Origin: Candidatus Binatia bacterium
Lineage (GTDB): Bacteria; Desulfobacterota; Binatia; UBA12015
Length of the DNA: 64,000 nt
NCBI GenBank assembly: GCA_029248525.1
Contig: JAQWJE010000033.1
Coordinates: 1 to 64,000 of the forward strand
Direction of reading: 5' to 3'
The notes beneath the pieces were generated by a model. That model saw only the letters and a program-made list of their open reading frames with translations, ran no database searches and was not told the origin of the DNA. Below are positions 36,164-44,606 of the stretch, one piece after another. Made by a program: the position numbers and the translations under genes. Positions within the stretch are counted from its first letter, which is position 1. Each line of letters starts with the position of its first letter.

Positions 36164-37444
36164 CTAGTGAACCTTGGCGACCGGAATGGAAAATCTCTCT
36201 CGATAGGGGGCGTAATGCTTCTCGAGTTCGGCCGCATCGAAACCAAATTGCTCGAGACTGTGCCGATGCTTGCCATGCTTGTTCTGCTGATTCCCGGCCA
36301 TCCACGAAGACATTTCTTCGAGTGCCTGGTCGGAAAGGTCCAGATCGAAGTGTCGATACACGCGACCGACTTCCCGCTCCCAATCGTCGTTGATATCCTG
36401 ATAAAGGAGGTCGATGATCTGGCCATCGCTCACGAGATCACTATCGCGAACCTCGAGATAATTGCGGATCGAGGTGTCTTGAAAGCGCTTCCATTGGGCG
36501 CCGATCATCTGCGGGTCGAGTTCATCATAGTCCCGAACCAACGACATCCAGGCCATCGACATCAACGAACTCAGCACGGACAATGGATCGCGGTGCGTGG
36601 AAACGATCCTGGCGTCCGGAAAGCACCGCAGAAGCGGCGCAAAGTTCACCATATGCTCCGGCGTCTTCAGGATCCACGGCTTCTCGGGATCATCCTTGCG
36701 AAACCAGCTGATCAACTTCATCATCTTGACCATATATTGATAGGACGCATCACACGGTCGATCGATATACCAGTCGAAATAGCTCGGGAGCGTGTTCATC
36801 GCCGAGAAGAGCGATGTTTCGAAGCCATGCTGGATCAAACCAGCTTCTTCCTCCACCTCTTCGGTTCCCATCGGATGCACGGATGCCATATGCGGCATCA
36901 AGTAGAGAACCATTCGCAGACCGTAATCTGTATTTCGATAACGCGGGTCGATCGACGCCGTAAAACTTTCGGGGACGGGCGCCGGCATCACTGACTCCCA
37001 CGTCTTGAGATGCACAAATTGGGGATCGCTGGCGAGCAGACGATGGGTGCGGGTCGTCCCGGACCGGGCAAGGCCCACCACCGCAATCGGAGGCCGCAGA
37101 TCGCGGGCGAGAATCTCGGGGTGTCGCGTGAATAAATCTTGCGCGAGCAAGCGGTTCTTCAACAAACGCACCAGATTCGTCCGCGTGAAAAAGTCGCCTA
37201 GTGGATTGGTCCTCGATTCGTGCTCCAGCCCGTACAAAACCTGGCGCATCGGCTCCACAAAACAATCGTCGCCAAAATCATGCAACCCGGTCTCACGCCG
37301 CGCTTTTGCCAGCAGGCTATTCTCGTCCAGTTTGATCTTGCCGATCCCCAGGCGGTGTAAAATTTCCCATGCACGATTGATTGCCCTTGCGGGAACACGC
37401 TGTAATGATCTGGGCGTCGGAAGTGCCCCTTCATCGGTAGACAT
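36164..37444 (-). CDS. Sulfotransferase, large bacterial family
   Basis: The ATG at 37444 has AGAGG eight bases upstream and gives 426 residues. The PAPS loop is PIAVVGLARSGTTRTHRLL, preceded by a ~115-residue helical N-terminal region with LLAQDLF. KPWILKTPEHM and RIVSTHRDPLSVLSS mark the 3'-phosphate site (Arg and Ser). Residues after 330 include YEDIN-like LLYQDINDDWE. The family is abundant in mycobacteria and environmental deltaproteobacteria-like lineages, with largely unknown acceptors. It is divergent from the DUF1214-like gene and upstream of the symporter gene, which links the three. Confidence 0.9.
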   Translation of the reverse strand: MSTDEGALPTPRSLQRVPARAINRAWEILHRLGIGKIKLDENSLLAKARRETGLHDFGDDCFVEPMRQVLYGLEHESRTNPLGDFFTRTNLVRLLKNRLLAQDLFTRHPEILARDLRPPIAVVGLARSGTTRTHRLLASDPQFVHLKTWESVMPAPVPESFTASIDPRYRNTDYGLRMVLYLMPHMASVHPMGTEEVEEEAGLIQHGFETSLFSAMNTLPSYFDWYIDRPCDASYQYMVKMMKLISWFRKDDPEKPWILKTPEHMVNFAPLLRCFPDARIVSTHRDPLSVLSSLMSMAWMSLVRDYDELDPQMIGAQWKRFQDTSIRNYLEVRDSDLVSDGQIIDLLYQDINDDWEREVGRVYRHFDLDLSDQALEEMSSWMAGNQQNKHGKHRHSLEQFGFDAAELEKHYAPYRERFSIPVAKVH

Positions 37445-37569
37445 ACATGACCTCTCGTGGTCCTGTTTCAAAATCGCAAGGTGGGGTCAAACAGTCTCGA
37501 CATCCAGACGAATCCACAGACCTGCGCATGACCACCAGATCCGTTCGAAAAGCCGGCGAGGAGACCGCA

Positions 37570-38742
37570 ATGAGCCAAGATCCAATCACTGAAATCACTG
37601 ATATGACAGCAGCCTATCAGGCGGCTGCGACGCAGGGCGATGCTGCCGCAAAGGCCTATGCCGAACTCTCCAAAACGCTTCTTCTGATCGAACAGGAGTA
37701 TGTCTGCGCCGATCCGACTCTTACGTCGCAGCAGCGCGCAGCACGCCGGTATCTGGTTGCCAATACCCTCCAGCACGGTTTCCACTGCTGGTTCGACTGC
37801 GATCCGCGGCGCCCCTGGTTTCACCGCTGGCTCAGCCCGACCAAGAAATTGCTCGGGGACAACCCCGATGCCGTCTATTACGGCTGCGTCGTGGACCCGG
37901 CCTATTCCTACCGAATTCGCGGCAACACCATGGATGCGGCGTATACCTCGTTTACGGTGGAGCGCGGTGTGGAGAACGGAAATATTTCGGCCGGCTTGAC
38001 CGCTACGCTGAACGATGGGGAATTTGAAGTGAACCCCGACGGCAGCTTCGAAATCATCGCAAGCCCCGAGCCACAAGAGAAAAATTGGCTCAAGCTCGAG
38101 CCGGGTGCCGGGGGAATTACCACCCGCCATTATTGGGAGATGGAGCGCCAGATCGCTGCGGACCCGACCTTCCACGTCCCTCTCTGGATCGAACCGATCG
38201 ATGATCCCGGTCCAGGCGCATTGATGGACGATGCCGCTGTCGCCGCAGGAATTCAGCGGGTCATCAACTTCGTCCGTGGAACCACCCTCGACTTCCCGGA
38301 AATTCCCGAGGAACTGATGCCCGCATGGATCTCAAAGGAAGTGAACAAATTCGCGGGCGGGGATAATGACAACGAATTGATTGGCTACTCGGCCAAGGAC
38401 ATCGACTATCGACAAACGATCTACGACCTCGGCCCCGATGATGCATTGGTGATGCGGGGGCGCTTCCCGCGCTGCCGGATGGGTAACGTCGTGATCTGGA
38501 ACGAACAGCTTCAGACACCTCCTTATATCAACCGAAACGTGTCGCTGAACCGGCGTCAGGTCCAATACCTGCCGGACGGAAGCTTCGAAATCGTCATCGC
38601 ACACAAGGACCCGGGCGTGCCCAACTGGATCGATGCTGCCGGCCAAAAAACCGGGATGATTTTTTGGCGGTTCCTCTTGCCCGAAGAGGAAGTTCCCCCA
38701 ATCGAAACTCGACTGGTGAACGTCGCGTCCTTGCGTAACTGA
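37570..38742 (+). CDS. DUF1214-like protein with two internal repeats
   Basis: The ATG at 37570 follows GGCGAGGAGA and gives 390 residues. Residues about 20-110 are helical. Two copies of a beta-rich unit follow: one with NPDGSFEIIASPEPQEKNW and RHYWEME at about 160-215, the other with LPDGSFEIVIAHKDPGVPNW and IFWRFLL at about 335-375. The pattern PDGSFEI, about nine residues, then NW resembles the DUF1214 C-terminal region. No signal peptide or catalytic motif is seen. Such proteins often neighbour sulfotransferases and P450s in actinobacteria-like genomes, and this one is divergent from a sulfotransferase. Function unknown. Confidence 0.75.
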   Translation: MSQDPITEITDMTAAYQAAATQGDAAAKAYAELSKTLLLIEQEYVCADPTLTSQQRAARRYLVANTLQHGFHCWFDCDPRRPWFHRWLSPTKKLLGDNPDAVYYGCVVDPAYSYRIRGNTMDAAYTSFTVERGVENGNISAGLTATLNDGEFEVNPDGSFEIIASPEPQEKNWLKLEPGAGGITTRHYWEMERQIAADPTFHVPLWIEPIDDPGPGALMDDAAVAAGIQRVINFVRGTTLDFPEIPEELMPAWISKEVNKFAGGDNDNELIGYSAKDIDYRQTIYDLGPDDALVMRGRFPRCRMGNVVIWNEQLQTPPYINRNVSLNRRQVQYLPDGSFEIVIAHKDPGVPNWIDAAGQKTGMIFWRFLLPEEEVPPIETRLVNVASLRN

Positions 38743-38763
38743 GGAGGCTCCGCGCTCCCTCAG
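38739..38763. terminator. Candidate bidirectional terminator hairpin
   Basis: CTGAGG and CCTCAG pair over 6 bp, with an inner GC/GC pair after a 2x2 internal loop and the loop TCCGC. It covers the stop codons of the convergent DUF1214-like (plus) and SDR (minus) genes. No clear U-run is present. Confidence 0.35.
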
Positions 38764-39554
38764 CTTCGACTCGGGGGTGTGCTCGAACTCTTTTTTCCGG
38801 AGTAGAGCTCACCCCGGAGCCAATGCTCGTGGTGATGAGCATCGCGCACATCCCAGCGAGAACCCGCAAACTCGCCATCGGGAACCTCGAGAAGAAGCCA
38901 GCGGAAAAAGGCTCCTATTTTTTCGGGCGCGATGGTCTCCCCGCGCTCGACCATGCCGACATAAACACCACGGGCTGGAAAATCTTCCTCGGAGGCACCG
39001 ATCGAGTCCGTCAGCATTTGCGTTTCGACCAGACCCGGTTTGGCGATCGCAAATCCGATTCTATCCCCGAGTTCCAGGCAGAGGCACCGCCAAAGCATCT
39101 CCGAAGCTACCTTCGAGACAGAATAAGCCGCTCCCCCTGCGCGAGGGTTCACGGATGCATCCGAGCCAGGAAAGAGCACTCGACCACCTGCGAGGGACTC
39201 GCGCAGGTCCATGACCAAATGCAAGCGGGCATCCACATTGGTAGCCATCGCCTTCCGCCACCCTTCGAGATCCATCGTCTCGAGCCTGCCCCGCGGGAAG
39301 ATCCCCGCGCCATGGAACAGGCCCGAAAGGGAGCGCCCTGCTACCGCCCGGCGAATTTCAGCACGGGCAAGGCCCACTGTAACATCCGCCTCGACCGTGA
39401 CGATGCGCCCCTGCCCCTGCGCCGCGGTTTCCGCGAGGGCTGATGCTCGCCGGCCGACCGCCAGAACTTCAGCCCCGGCCGAAGCGAGCGCGATAGCCGT
39501 CATCCGTCCAATGCCGCTGCTGGCACCGGTGACGAGGAAAAGAGATGGTTCCAC
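38760..39554 (-). CDS. Short-chain dehydrogenase/reductase (second)
   Basis: About 264 residues from GTG 39554, placing TGASSGIGRMTA at residue 9 as in relatives. The frame stays open to 40514, but that part is antisense to a P450 gene and not protein-like. VEADVT, FHGAGIFPRG (in place of the usual NNAG), the Ser of FPGSDASVNP and YSVSKVASEM (Tyr/Lys) are present. A C-terminal extension (residues about 225-264) is basic and rich in His (DAHHHEHW). The NAG motif change to HGAG is unusual for classical SDRs. It is divergent from P450-2 with a 135 nt gap. Confidence 0.85.
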   Translation of the reverse strand: MEPSLFLVTGASSGIGRMTAIALASAGAEVLAVGRRASALAETAAQGQGRIVTVEADVTVGLARAEIRRAVAGRSLSGLFHGAGIFPRGRLETMDLEGWRKAMATNVDARLHLVMDLRESLAGGRVLFPGSDASVNPRAGGAAYSVSKVASEMLWRCLCLELGDRIGFAIAKPGLVETQMLTDSIGASEEDFPARGVYVGMVERGETIAPEKIGAFFRWLLLEVPDGEFAGSRWDVRDAHHHEHWLRGELYSGKKSSSTPPSRS

Positions 39555-39689
39555 AATGGCTGGGAAGAGTACCAGACGCGAAAACCGTGTCGAGGGACCA
39601 AACCAGCCAAATTTCCATGGACGTGCTGTCGCCACTTCCCGGACTTGCGAGCGGCTTGCCCGCAGACGAATCTCGGGGGCCAAAACTAG

Positions 39690-40994
39690 ATGACACGCCA
39701 TATGAATCTGATAGGTAGTGGCAGCGTGTTGCAGATCGTACAAAAACTGGTCGCCAACGACCGGATGCTGCGAGCGGTTCGACCCTTGATCGGACCGGTC
39801 AACCTCTGGACACCGGAATATCGACGGAACCCTCACGCCACCTGGAAAAACCTGCGCTGCGACAGCCCGATTGTCTACAGCCGGACTTTCCAGAACTGGG
39901 TCCTCACGCGTTACGAGGATGTGCACGAGGCTCTCCAGAGCCCTTGCCTGTCTTCGGACCGCTCGGTCGTACCCAGAGTTCGCCTCGCCCAGTGGTTGAA
40001 TCGAAACGAGCCTGAGTTTCTGGACTTCCTGCAGCGTAACCTGCTGATGCGCGAAGGCGAGGACCATCGACGGCTCCGCCGTATCGTCAGCAAGGCGTTT
40101 ACCCCGCGTCGCGTAAATCAACTGCGCCCCCGCCTCGAGGAACTTGCCGACGAACTCCTCGACGAAGCGACATCGCAGGGCGACATGGAATTGATTGGAG
40201 ACTTTGCCTACCCCTTTCCGATTTCGGCGATCGCGGAGCTCCTCGGGATTCCCCGAGCCGATCGAGAAAAGTTTTTTGTCTGGACAGCAGACCTCGTTCA
40301 GATCCTCGACCCTTTGCAGGGAACCGATGGTGCGGAATCCATGCGACGCGCCGCCAGATCTCTTTACGCCTATTTTCGACCTCTTCTCGCCAAAAGACGG
40401 CTTGAACCCAAGGATGATCTGATGTCTGCGATGATCGCGGCAGAGGATGCCGGGGAAACGCTCGAAGAGGGCGATATGGTTGCGCTCTGCGGCCTCTTGC
40501 TGGCCGCGGGCCATGAAACTACCGCCAATCTCATCGGCTTGGCCGTGCTGAACCTGCTACGCCACCCCGAACAGCGCCAACGCCTGCAGGATGATCTCGG
40601 ACTGCTTCCCACGGCTGTCAATGAATTCCTGCGTTACGAAAGTCCGATTCAATTAACCGATCGCGCCGTTGTGCAACGCTTCGAGATTGGCGGACGGGAA
40701 TTCCGTCCCGGCCAGATTTTGGGAGTCAGCCTCGTTTCGGCCAACCGCGACGCAGCCCAATTCGAGAACCCCGACGAACTCGATCTCAGCCGCGAACACA
40801 ACCCGCACCTCGCATTGGGCCAGGGCGCGCATTTCTGCCTCGGCGCCCAACTCGCAAAAATCGAAGGCGAGATTGCCCTCGGCGCAATCCTCCGGCGTTT
40901 CCCCGATTTTCAGGGACCGACCGAACCACCCGGCTGGCGACGCTCGGTGATCATCAGAGGACCAACCACCCTTCCGCTCCGTCTCCGAACCTAG
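39690..40994 (+). CDS. Cytochrome P450 (second copy)
   Basis: 434 residues. EGEDHRRLRRIVSKAFTPRR in helix C, the I-helix AAGHETTANL, VNEFLRYESP (ExxR-region), and the heme loop LALGQGAHFCLGAQLAKIEG with the axial Cys are standard for soluble bacterial P450s. The FGxGxHxCxG loop has Leu and Ala in place of the usual first Phe-Gly (LALGQGAHFC). The long N-terminal region (about 35 residues before the first helix) is unusual. It differs clearly from the P450 at 31.7 kb, so it is not a recent duplicate. No ferredoxin gene is adjacent. It lies between the SDR (minus) and hisF (minus), convergent with the latter. Confidence 0.94.
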   Translation: MTRHMNLIGSGSVLQIVQKLVANDRMLRAVRPLIGPVNLWTPEYRRNPHATWKNLRCDSPIVYSRTFQNWVLTRYEDVHEALQSPCLSSDRSVVPRVRLAQWLNRNEPEFLDFLQRNLLMREGEDHRRLRRIVSKAFTPRRVNQLRPRLEELADELLDEATSQGDMELIGDFAYPFPISAIAELLGIPRADREKFFVWTADLVQILDPLQGTDGAESMRRAARSLYAYFRPLLAKRRLEPKDDLMSAMIAAEDAGETLEEGDMVALCGLLLAAGHETTANLIGLAVLNLLRHPEQRQRLQDDLGLLPTAVNEFLRYESPIQLTDRAVVQRFEIGGREFRPGQILGVSLVSANRDAAQFENPDELDLSREHNPHLALGQGAHFCLGAQLAKIEGEIALGAILRRFPDFQGPTEPPGWRRSVIIRGPTTLPLRLRT

Positions 40995-41017
40995 GGTCTG
41001 AGAGCGCGATCTTCTGG

Positions 41018-41791
41018 CTACGAAAGCGACCCCATCCGCACAGGAATCCCTCGCGAGTGCAGGTATTCCTTGCAGGCACCGATCTCGATTTCGCGGTAGT
41101 GAAAAATTGAAGCAGCCAGTGCCGCGCTGGCATGCCCTTCACTCAAGGCTTCTTCCAGGTGCTCCACTGTCCCCGCACCACCTGAGGCAATCACCGGGAC
41201 AGGAACCGCGTCGGCGACCGCGCGGGTCAGCCCGATATCATAGCCATCCTTCTGGCCATCGCGATCCATACTCGTGAGCAGAATCTCTCCGGCGCCATTC
41301 TCGACCAGGCGTTGCGCCCACTCGACGGCGTCCAGACCCGTTTCTCGGCGGCCACCGTGGGTGAAAACTTCCCAGCGGCCAGCCTCCACAAATTTCGCAT
41401 CGATCGCGACCACCACGCACTGTGTGCCGAACTTTTCTGCAGCACGCGCCACCAGGTCGGGGTCCGCGACTGCCGCAGTATTCATCGAGACCTTATCCGC
41501 TCCTGCCGCGAGCAAGGTACGAATATCGGAAAGCTCGCGCACTCCGCCGCCGACCGTCAGCGGCATGAAGCACCTCTCGGCTGTTTCACGCACCACATCC
41601 AATATGATTTCACGTTCCTCATGTGATGCTGTGATGTCGAGAAAGGTTAGTTCATCCGCACCTTCGGCATCATAGCGCTCAGCGACTTCCACTGGATCGC
41701 CTGCGTCGCGCAAGCCGACAAAAGAGACGCCCTTGACGACCCGGCCCCCTTTGACATCGAGACACGGGATGATGCGCTTGGCCAGCATCAA
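41018..41791 (-). CDS. hisF: Imidazole glycerol phosphate synthase cyclase subunit HisF
   Basis: 257 residues, a TIM barrel that closes the imidazole ring using ammonia from HisH. The catalytic aspartates lie in [14 protein letters not shown] and [17 protein letters not shown] and [15 protein letters not shown] are the phosphate-binding loops. Its ATG overlaps the hisA stop by 4 nt (ATGA), implying translational coupling. It is the last gene of the minus-strand hisB-hisH-hisA-hisF run; the hisI/hisE genes that often follow are absent, and a plus-strand P450 gene is convergent. Confidence 0.97.
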   Translation of the reverse strand: MMLAKRIIPCLDVKGGRVVKGVSFVGLRDAGDPVEVAERYDAEGADELTFLDITASHEEREIILDVVRETAERCFMPLTVGGGVRELSDIRTLLAAGADKVSMNTAAVADPDLVARAAEKFGTQCVVVAIDAKFVEAGRWEVFTHGGRRETGLDAVEWAQRLVENGAGEILLTSMDRDGQKDGYDIGLTRAVADAVPVPVIASGGAGTVEHLEEALSEGHASAALAASIFHYREIEIGACKEYLHSRGIPVRMGSLS

Positions 41792-42534
41792 CCCTCACCA
41801 CGAGCGAGTCGAACCGCCTCCGCCAGGTCGATATCCCCCTCATAGAGGGCCCGACCGATAATGACGCCGCAGAGGTTGGCGCCCCGATCAAAGGCCGCGC
41901 GCGCCTCGCGAATATCGGCAACCGTAGCCACCCCTCCGGAAACGATGACCGGCACTTTATGCCCCGCAGCAAATTGAACGGTGGCTTCGATACTCGCGCC
42001 CTCCCCCGTTCCGTCGCGACTGATATCCGTATAGACGATCGCCGTAGCCCCCCCGGCCTCCGCCGACTGGGCAATCTGCATGGCCGTCACAGTCGCTTCC
42101 TCGAGCCAGCCCTCAGTGGCGACCTTCCCGGCTCGTTCATCGATGCCCACCGCGATATGACCAGGCCATCTCTCGCAAGCGGCCTGAATCAGTTCCGGCT
42201 GCTGGGCGGCGGCAGTCCCGAGGATTGCACGGTCAGCGCCCGCGTCCAGAACCGAGGCGATAGAATCGAGATCGCGTAGCCCGCCGCCAACCTGAACCGG
42301 AATCTGCAACGCCTTGCAGATATCTCCAATGACGGAACCGTGCTGCCTCGAGCCTCGAGCCGCTCCGTCGAGGTCCACTACGTGCAAGCGACTGCCGCCC
42401 TCGGCTTCCCAGCGCTGCGCCATGGCCACAGGGTCGTCACCATATTTCTTTTCTCGGGCAAAATCGCCCTTGGTGAGTCGGACGCATTTTCCACCACGGA
42501 GATCGATCGCCGGAAGCACTTCAAAATTTCTCAT
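41788..42534 (-). CDS. hisA: Phosphoribosylformimino-AICAR phosphate isomerase HisA
   Basis: 248 residues, a TIM-barrel isomerase acting before HisF in histidine synthesis. The general acid/base residues are in [14 protein letters not shown] (Asp) and [13 protein letters not shown] (Asp/Thr). The [10 protein letters not shown] and [13 protein letters not shown] phosphate loops are present. AAGGTGA precedes the ATG. The gene is 26 nt after hisH and overlaps hisF by 4 nt. In some actinobacteria a HisA homologue also serves tryptophan synthesis (PriA), but a separate TrpF cannot be judged from this window. Confidence 0.96.
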   Translation of the reverse strand: MRNFEVLPAIDLRGGKCVRLTKGDFAREKKYGDDPVAMAQRWEAEGGSRLHVVDLDGAARGSRQHGSVIGDICKALQIPVQVGGGLRDLDSIASVLDAGADRAILGTAAAQQPELIQAACERWPGHIAVGIDERAGKVATEGWLEEATVTAMQIAQSAEAGGATAIVYTDISRDGTGEGASIEATVQFAAGHKVPVIVSGGVATVADIREARAAFDRGANLCGVIIGRALYEGDIDLAEAVRLARGEG

Positions 42535-42560
42535 AATTCACCTTGCAGCAACGACTGCGC

Positions 42561-43187
42561 CTAGAGGCGCGCAACAAAATCTCCGAGCAGCCGAATCCCG
42601 GCGCCCTGGCTCTTTTCGGGATGGAATTGGGTGCCGAAAATATTATCGCGGGCGACAGCGGCAACAACGGTCGCCCCGCCGTACTCGACCGAAGCGACAA
42701 TCTGATCTGCCTTGGCCGGATGTGCCGCATAGGAATGTACAAAATAGAAATATGTCCCATCTTCGGTGCGCCGCATGATCGGAGCCTCCCCATGCAGACG
42801 AATCGCATTCCAGCCCATATGAGGAATGGGGACATCGACGGATTGCAGGCGCTCCACCCGACCGGGAAGAATTCCCAGACCAGCCACCGGACCGAACTCA
42901 TCGGATTCCTCAAAAAGGATCTGCATGCCGACACAGATTCCCAAAAAGGGCTTGCCCGAACTCGCGGCTTCGCGAACGGCCGGCAACAGGCCCGACTCGA
43001 GAAGGCTCTGCATACACGCCCCAAAAGCGCCGACCCCCGGCAAGACGACTGCGTCCGCGTCCCGCAATACCGACGCAGTGGAGGTCACCTTCACCGTCGC
43101 TTCGATGCCCTCTTCGGATGCCGCTCTTTCCAATCCTTTGGCAGCACTCCGCAGATTTCCGACGCCGTAGTCGACGACCGCGATCAC
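42561..43187 (-). CDS. hisH: Imidazole glycerol phosphate synthase glutamine amidotransferase HisH
   Basis: 208 residues, class I glutaminase that passes ammonia to HisF. The nucleophile is in GICVGMQILFEES, and the His/Glu of the triad are in FGTQFHPEKSQG. VVLPGVGAFG forms the oxyanion region and PHMGWNAI the interface. The start overlaps the hisB stop by 4 nt; hisA follows after 26 nt. The protein should act as a dimer with HisF, both encoded in the same operon. Confidence 0.97.
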   Translation of the reverse strand: MIAVVDYGVGNLRSAAKGLERAASEEGIEATVKVTSTASVLRDADAVVLPGVGAFGACMQSLLESGLLPAVREAASSGKPFLGICVGMQILFEESDEFGPVAGLGILPGRVERLQSVDVPIPHMGWNAIRLHGEAPIMRRTEDGTYFYFVHSYAAHPAKADQIVASVEYGGATVVAAVARDNIFGTQFHPEKSQGAGIRLLGDFVARL

Positions 43188-43825
43188 AGAGTGCCCTTGG
43201 TCGAGGGGACTCCTTCAACTCGCGGATCCACCTGAATCGCGGCATCGAGAGCGCGAGACAGGGCCTTGAAAGCGGCCTCAATCATATGGTGAGGATTGCG
43301 GCCGCGAATACAATCCACATGCAGGTTCATTCGCGTTTCGTTGACAAAGGAAAGCAGAAAATCGTGGACCAGACCGGTATCAAAATCGCCGACACGCTCC
43401 TGACCTGGCTCCAATTCGTAGACCAGATACGGGCGTCCGCTGAGATCCACCACGATTTGCACCAGCGCCTCATCGAGCGGACAGGCATAGGATCCATAGC
43501 GCCGGATTCCATGCTTGTCTCCGAGCGCCTGTGCAAAAGCCTGACCAAGCGCCAATCCGACATCCTCTACCGTGTGGTGTTGGTCAACCTCAAGATCGCC
43601 CGTAGCCTCGACCTCGAGATCAAATAGACCATGCTTCGAGAATAATTCCAGCATATGGTCGAGAAAGGGCACACCCGTGGAGATTTTGGACTGACCCGTT
43701 CCGTCGAGATCAATCGTCAGCGAAATTTGCGTTTCCCTGGTCTCTCGGCGCACTTGAGCCGATCGCCGCCGGGGAGTCTCTTTCGAAGAACCATTGCCAG
43801 AATCGTTGGAAGTCGCTGGAGCCAT
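43184..43825 (-). CDS. hisB: Imidazoleglycerol-phosphate dehydratase HisB
   Basis: The ATG at 43825 gives 213 residues with a short charged N-terminus; an earlier frame to 43948 overlaps the plus-strand membrane gene and is not supported. The two metal-binding His motifs are DHMLELFSKHG, DQHHTVEDVGL and NPHHMIEAAFKALSRAL (two of them HHxxE type), so both manganese sites are intact. This is the monofunctional type without the HisB phosphatase half, so histidinol-phosphatase must be encoded elsewhere. It opens the hisBHAF run; the plus-strand membrane gene 43935 is divergent from it. Confidence 0.97.
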   Translation of the reverse strand: MAPATSNDSGNGSSKETPRRRSAQVRRETRETQISLTIDLDGTGQSKISTGVPFLDHMLELFSKHGLFDLEVEATGDLEVDQHHTVEDVGLALGQAFAQALGDKHGIRRYGSYACPLDEALVQIVVDLSGRPYLVYELEPGQERVGDFDTGLVHDFLLSFVNETRMNLHVDCIRGRNPHHMIEAAFKALSRALDAAIQVDPRVEGVPSTKGTL

Positions 43826-43934
43826 GCGTTTATTGTCGCATAGCTTTCCGACGAGTTCGACCCACAGCGATTCGACGGGGGTAGAGAGCCCCGGATTTCG
43901 TGATAAGGAAGGGGAGTTCGCGCGAGGAGTCCGT

Positions 43935-44606
43935 ATGCAACCAATCAATCCATCTGGCCAGCCTATTTCGGCAACCGAAGCCTACCGGGCAGCGCTCGGC
44001 CGGTTCCGCGAGCAATGGCTCGCGCTGTTGATGATCATGACCGGTTATACCGCCGTCTCGGTCCTCTCCGGGACAGCGACGGGCCCGCTAGGCTTCCTTC
44101 TGCAGGTGCTCGTCGTCGGCCCCCTGGGCTTTGGCACCGCTTACGCGCTGCTCACCGCCATCCGCGGCGAAAACGTGGAACTCAACCAGATATTCATCCC
44201 TTTCCAGCGCTGCTACAGCCAGTCCGTCTGGGGGTCCCTGCTCCTCAGCGCGGCCCTGCTGACAGGAGTGCTCTTTCTCGTGCTTCCCGGGATCTATCTT
44301 GCCGTCCGGCTGGTCTTTGTCCCCTATCTGGTGGTCGATGAGGAGCTGGACGCGATTTCCGCTTTCCGCGAAAGTTGGCAGCGCACGGGCCCCTACTCGT
44401 TGGAAATATTTCTGACCATGCTGCTGGCTGTGCCGCTTATGGCGATCGGCTTGGCTTTTTTGATCATCGGCTTTCTGCCGGCCGCCGTATGGTCGGGACT
44501 GGCGGTGGCCAGCCTTTATGAAGAGATCTCCGCGAATCACGGCCAGTCTACACCAGCCCAGCCCGTTACCGGCGCAGGCGGGTTTCGGGCCACTCCTCCT
44601 TCATGA
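43935..44606 (+). CDS. Small polytopic membrane protein (DUF975-like)
   Basis: The ATG at 43935 follows GAGGAG and gives 223 residues. A short cytoplasmic N-terminus with a predicted amphipathic helix leads to four to five helices (about 30-50, 55-80, 110-130, 150-180). SLLLSAALLTGVLFLVLPGIYLAVRLVFVPYLVVDE is the pattern seen in DUF975/GlyGly-containing integral proteins with the P-G-I-Y/L motif. Function unknown. Its stop overlaps the start of the following transporter gene by 4 nt (ATGA), so they form a couplet transcribed against the flanking his genes. Confidence 0.75.
   Translation: MQPINPSGQPISATEAYRAALGRFREQWLALLMIMTGYTAVSVLSGTATGPLGFLLQVLVVGPLGFGTAYALLTAIRGENVELNQIFIPFQRCYSQSVWGSLLLSAALLTGVLFLVLPGIYLAVRLVFVPYLVVDEELDAISAFRESWQRTGPYSLEIFLTMLLAVPLMAIGLAFLIIGFLPAAVWSGLAVASLYEEISANHGQSTPAQPVTGAGGFRATPPS

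Noticed and set aside
39555-40514. N-terminal extension of the minus-strand SDR frame
   Set aside because: The extension is antisense to P450-2, has no conserved motif, and the SDR fold begins properly at the GTG at 39554.
31687-40994. Two P450 genes as a recent duplication
   Set aside because: They share only the family motifs (I-helix, heme loop). The N-termini, spacing and most residues differ, so they are old paralogues or separately acquired.
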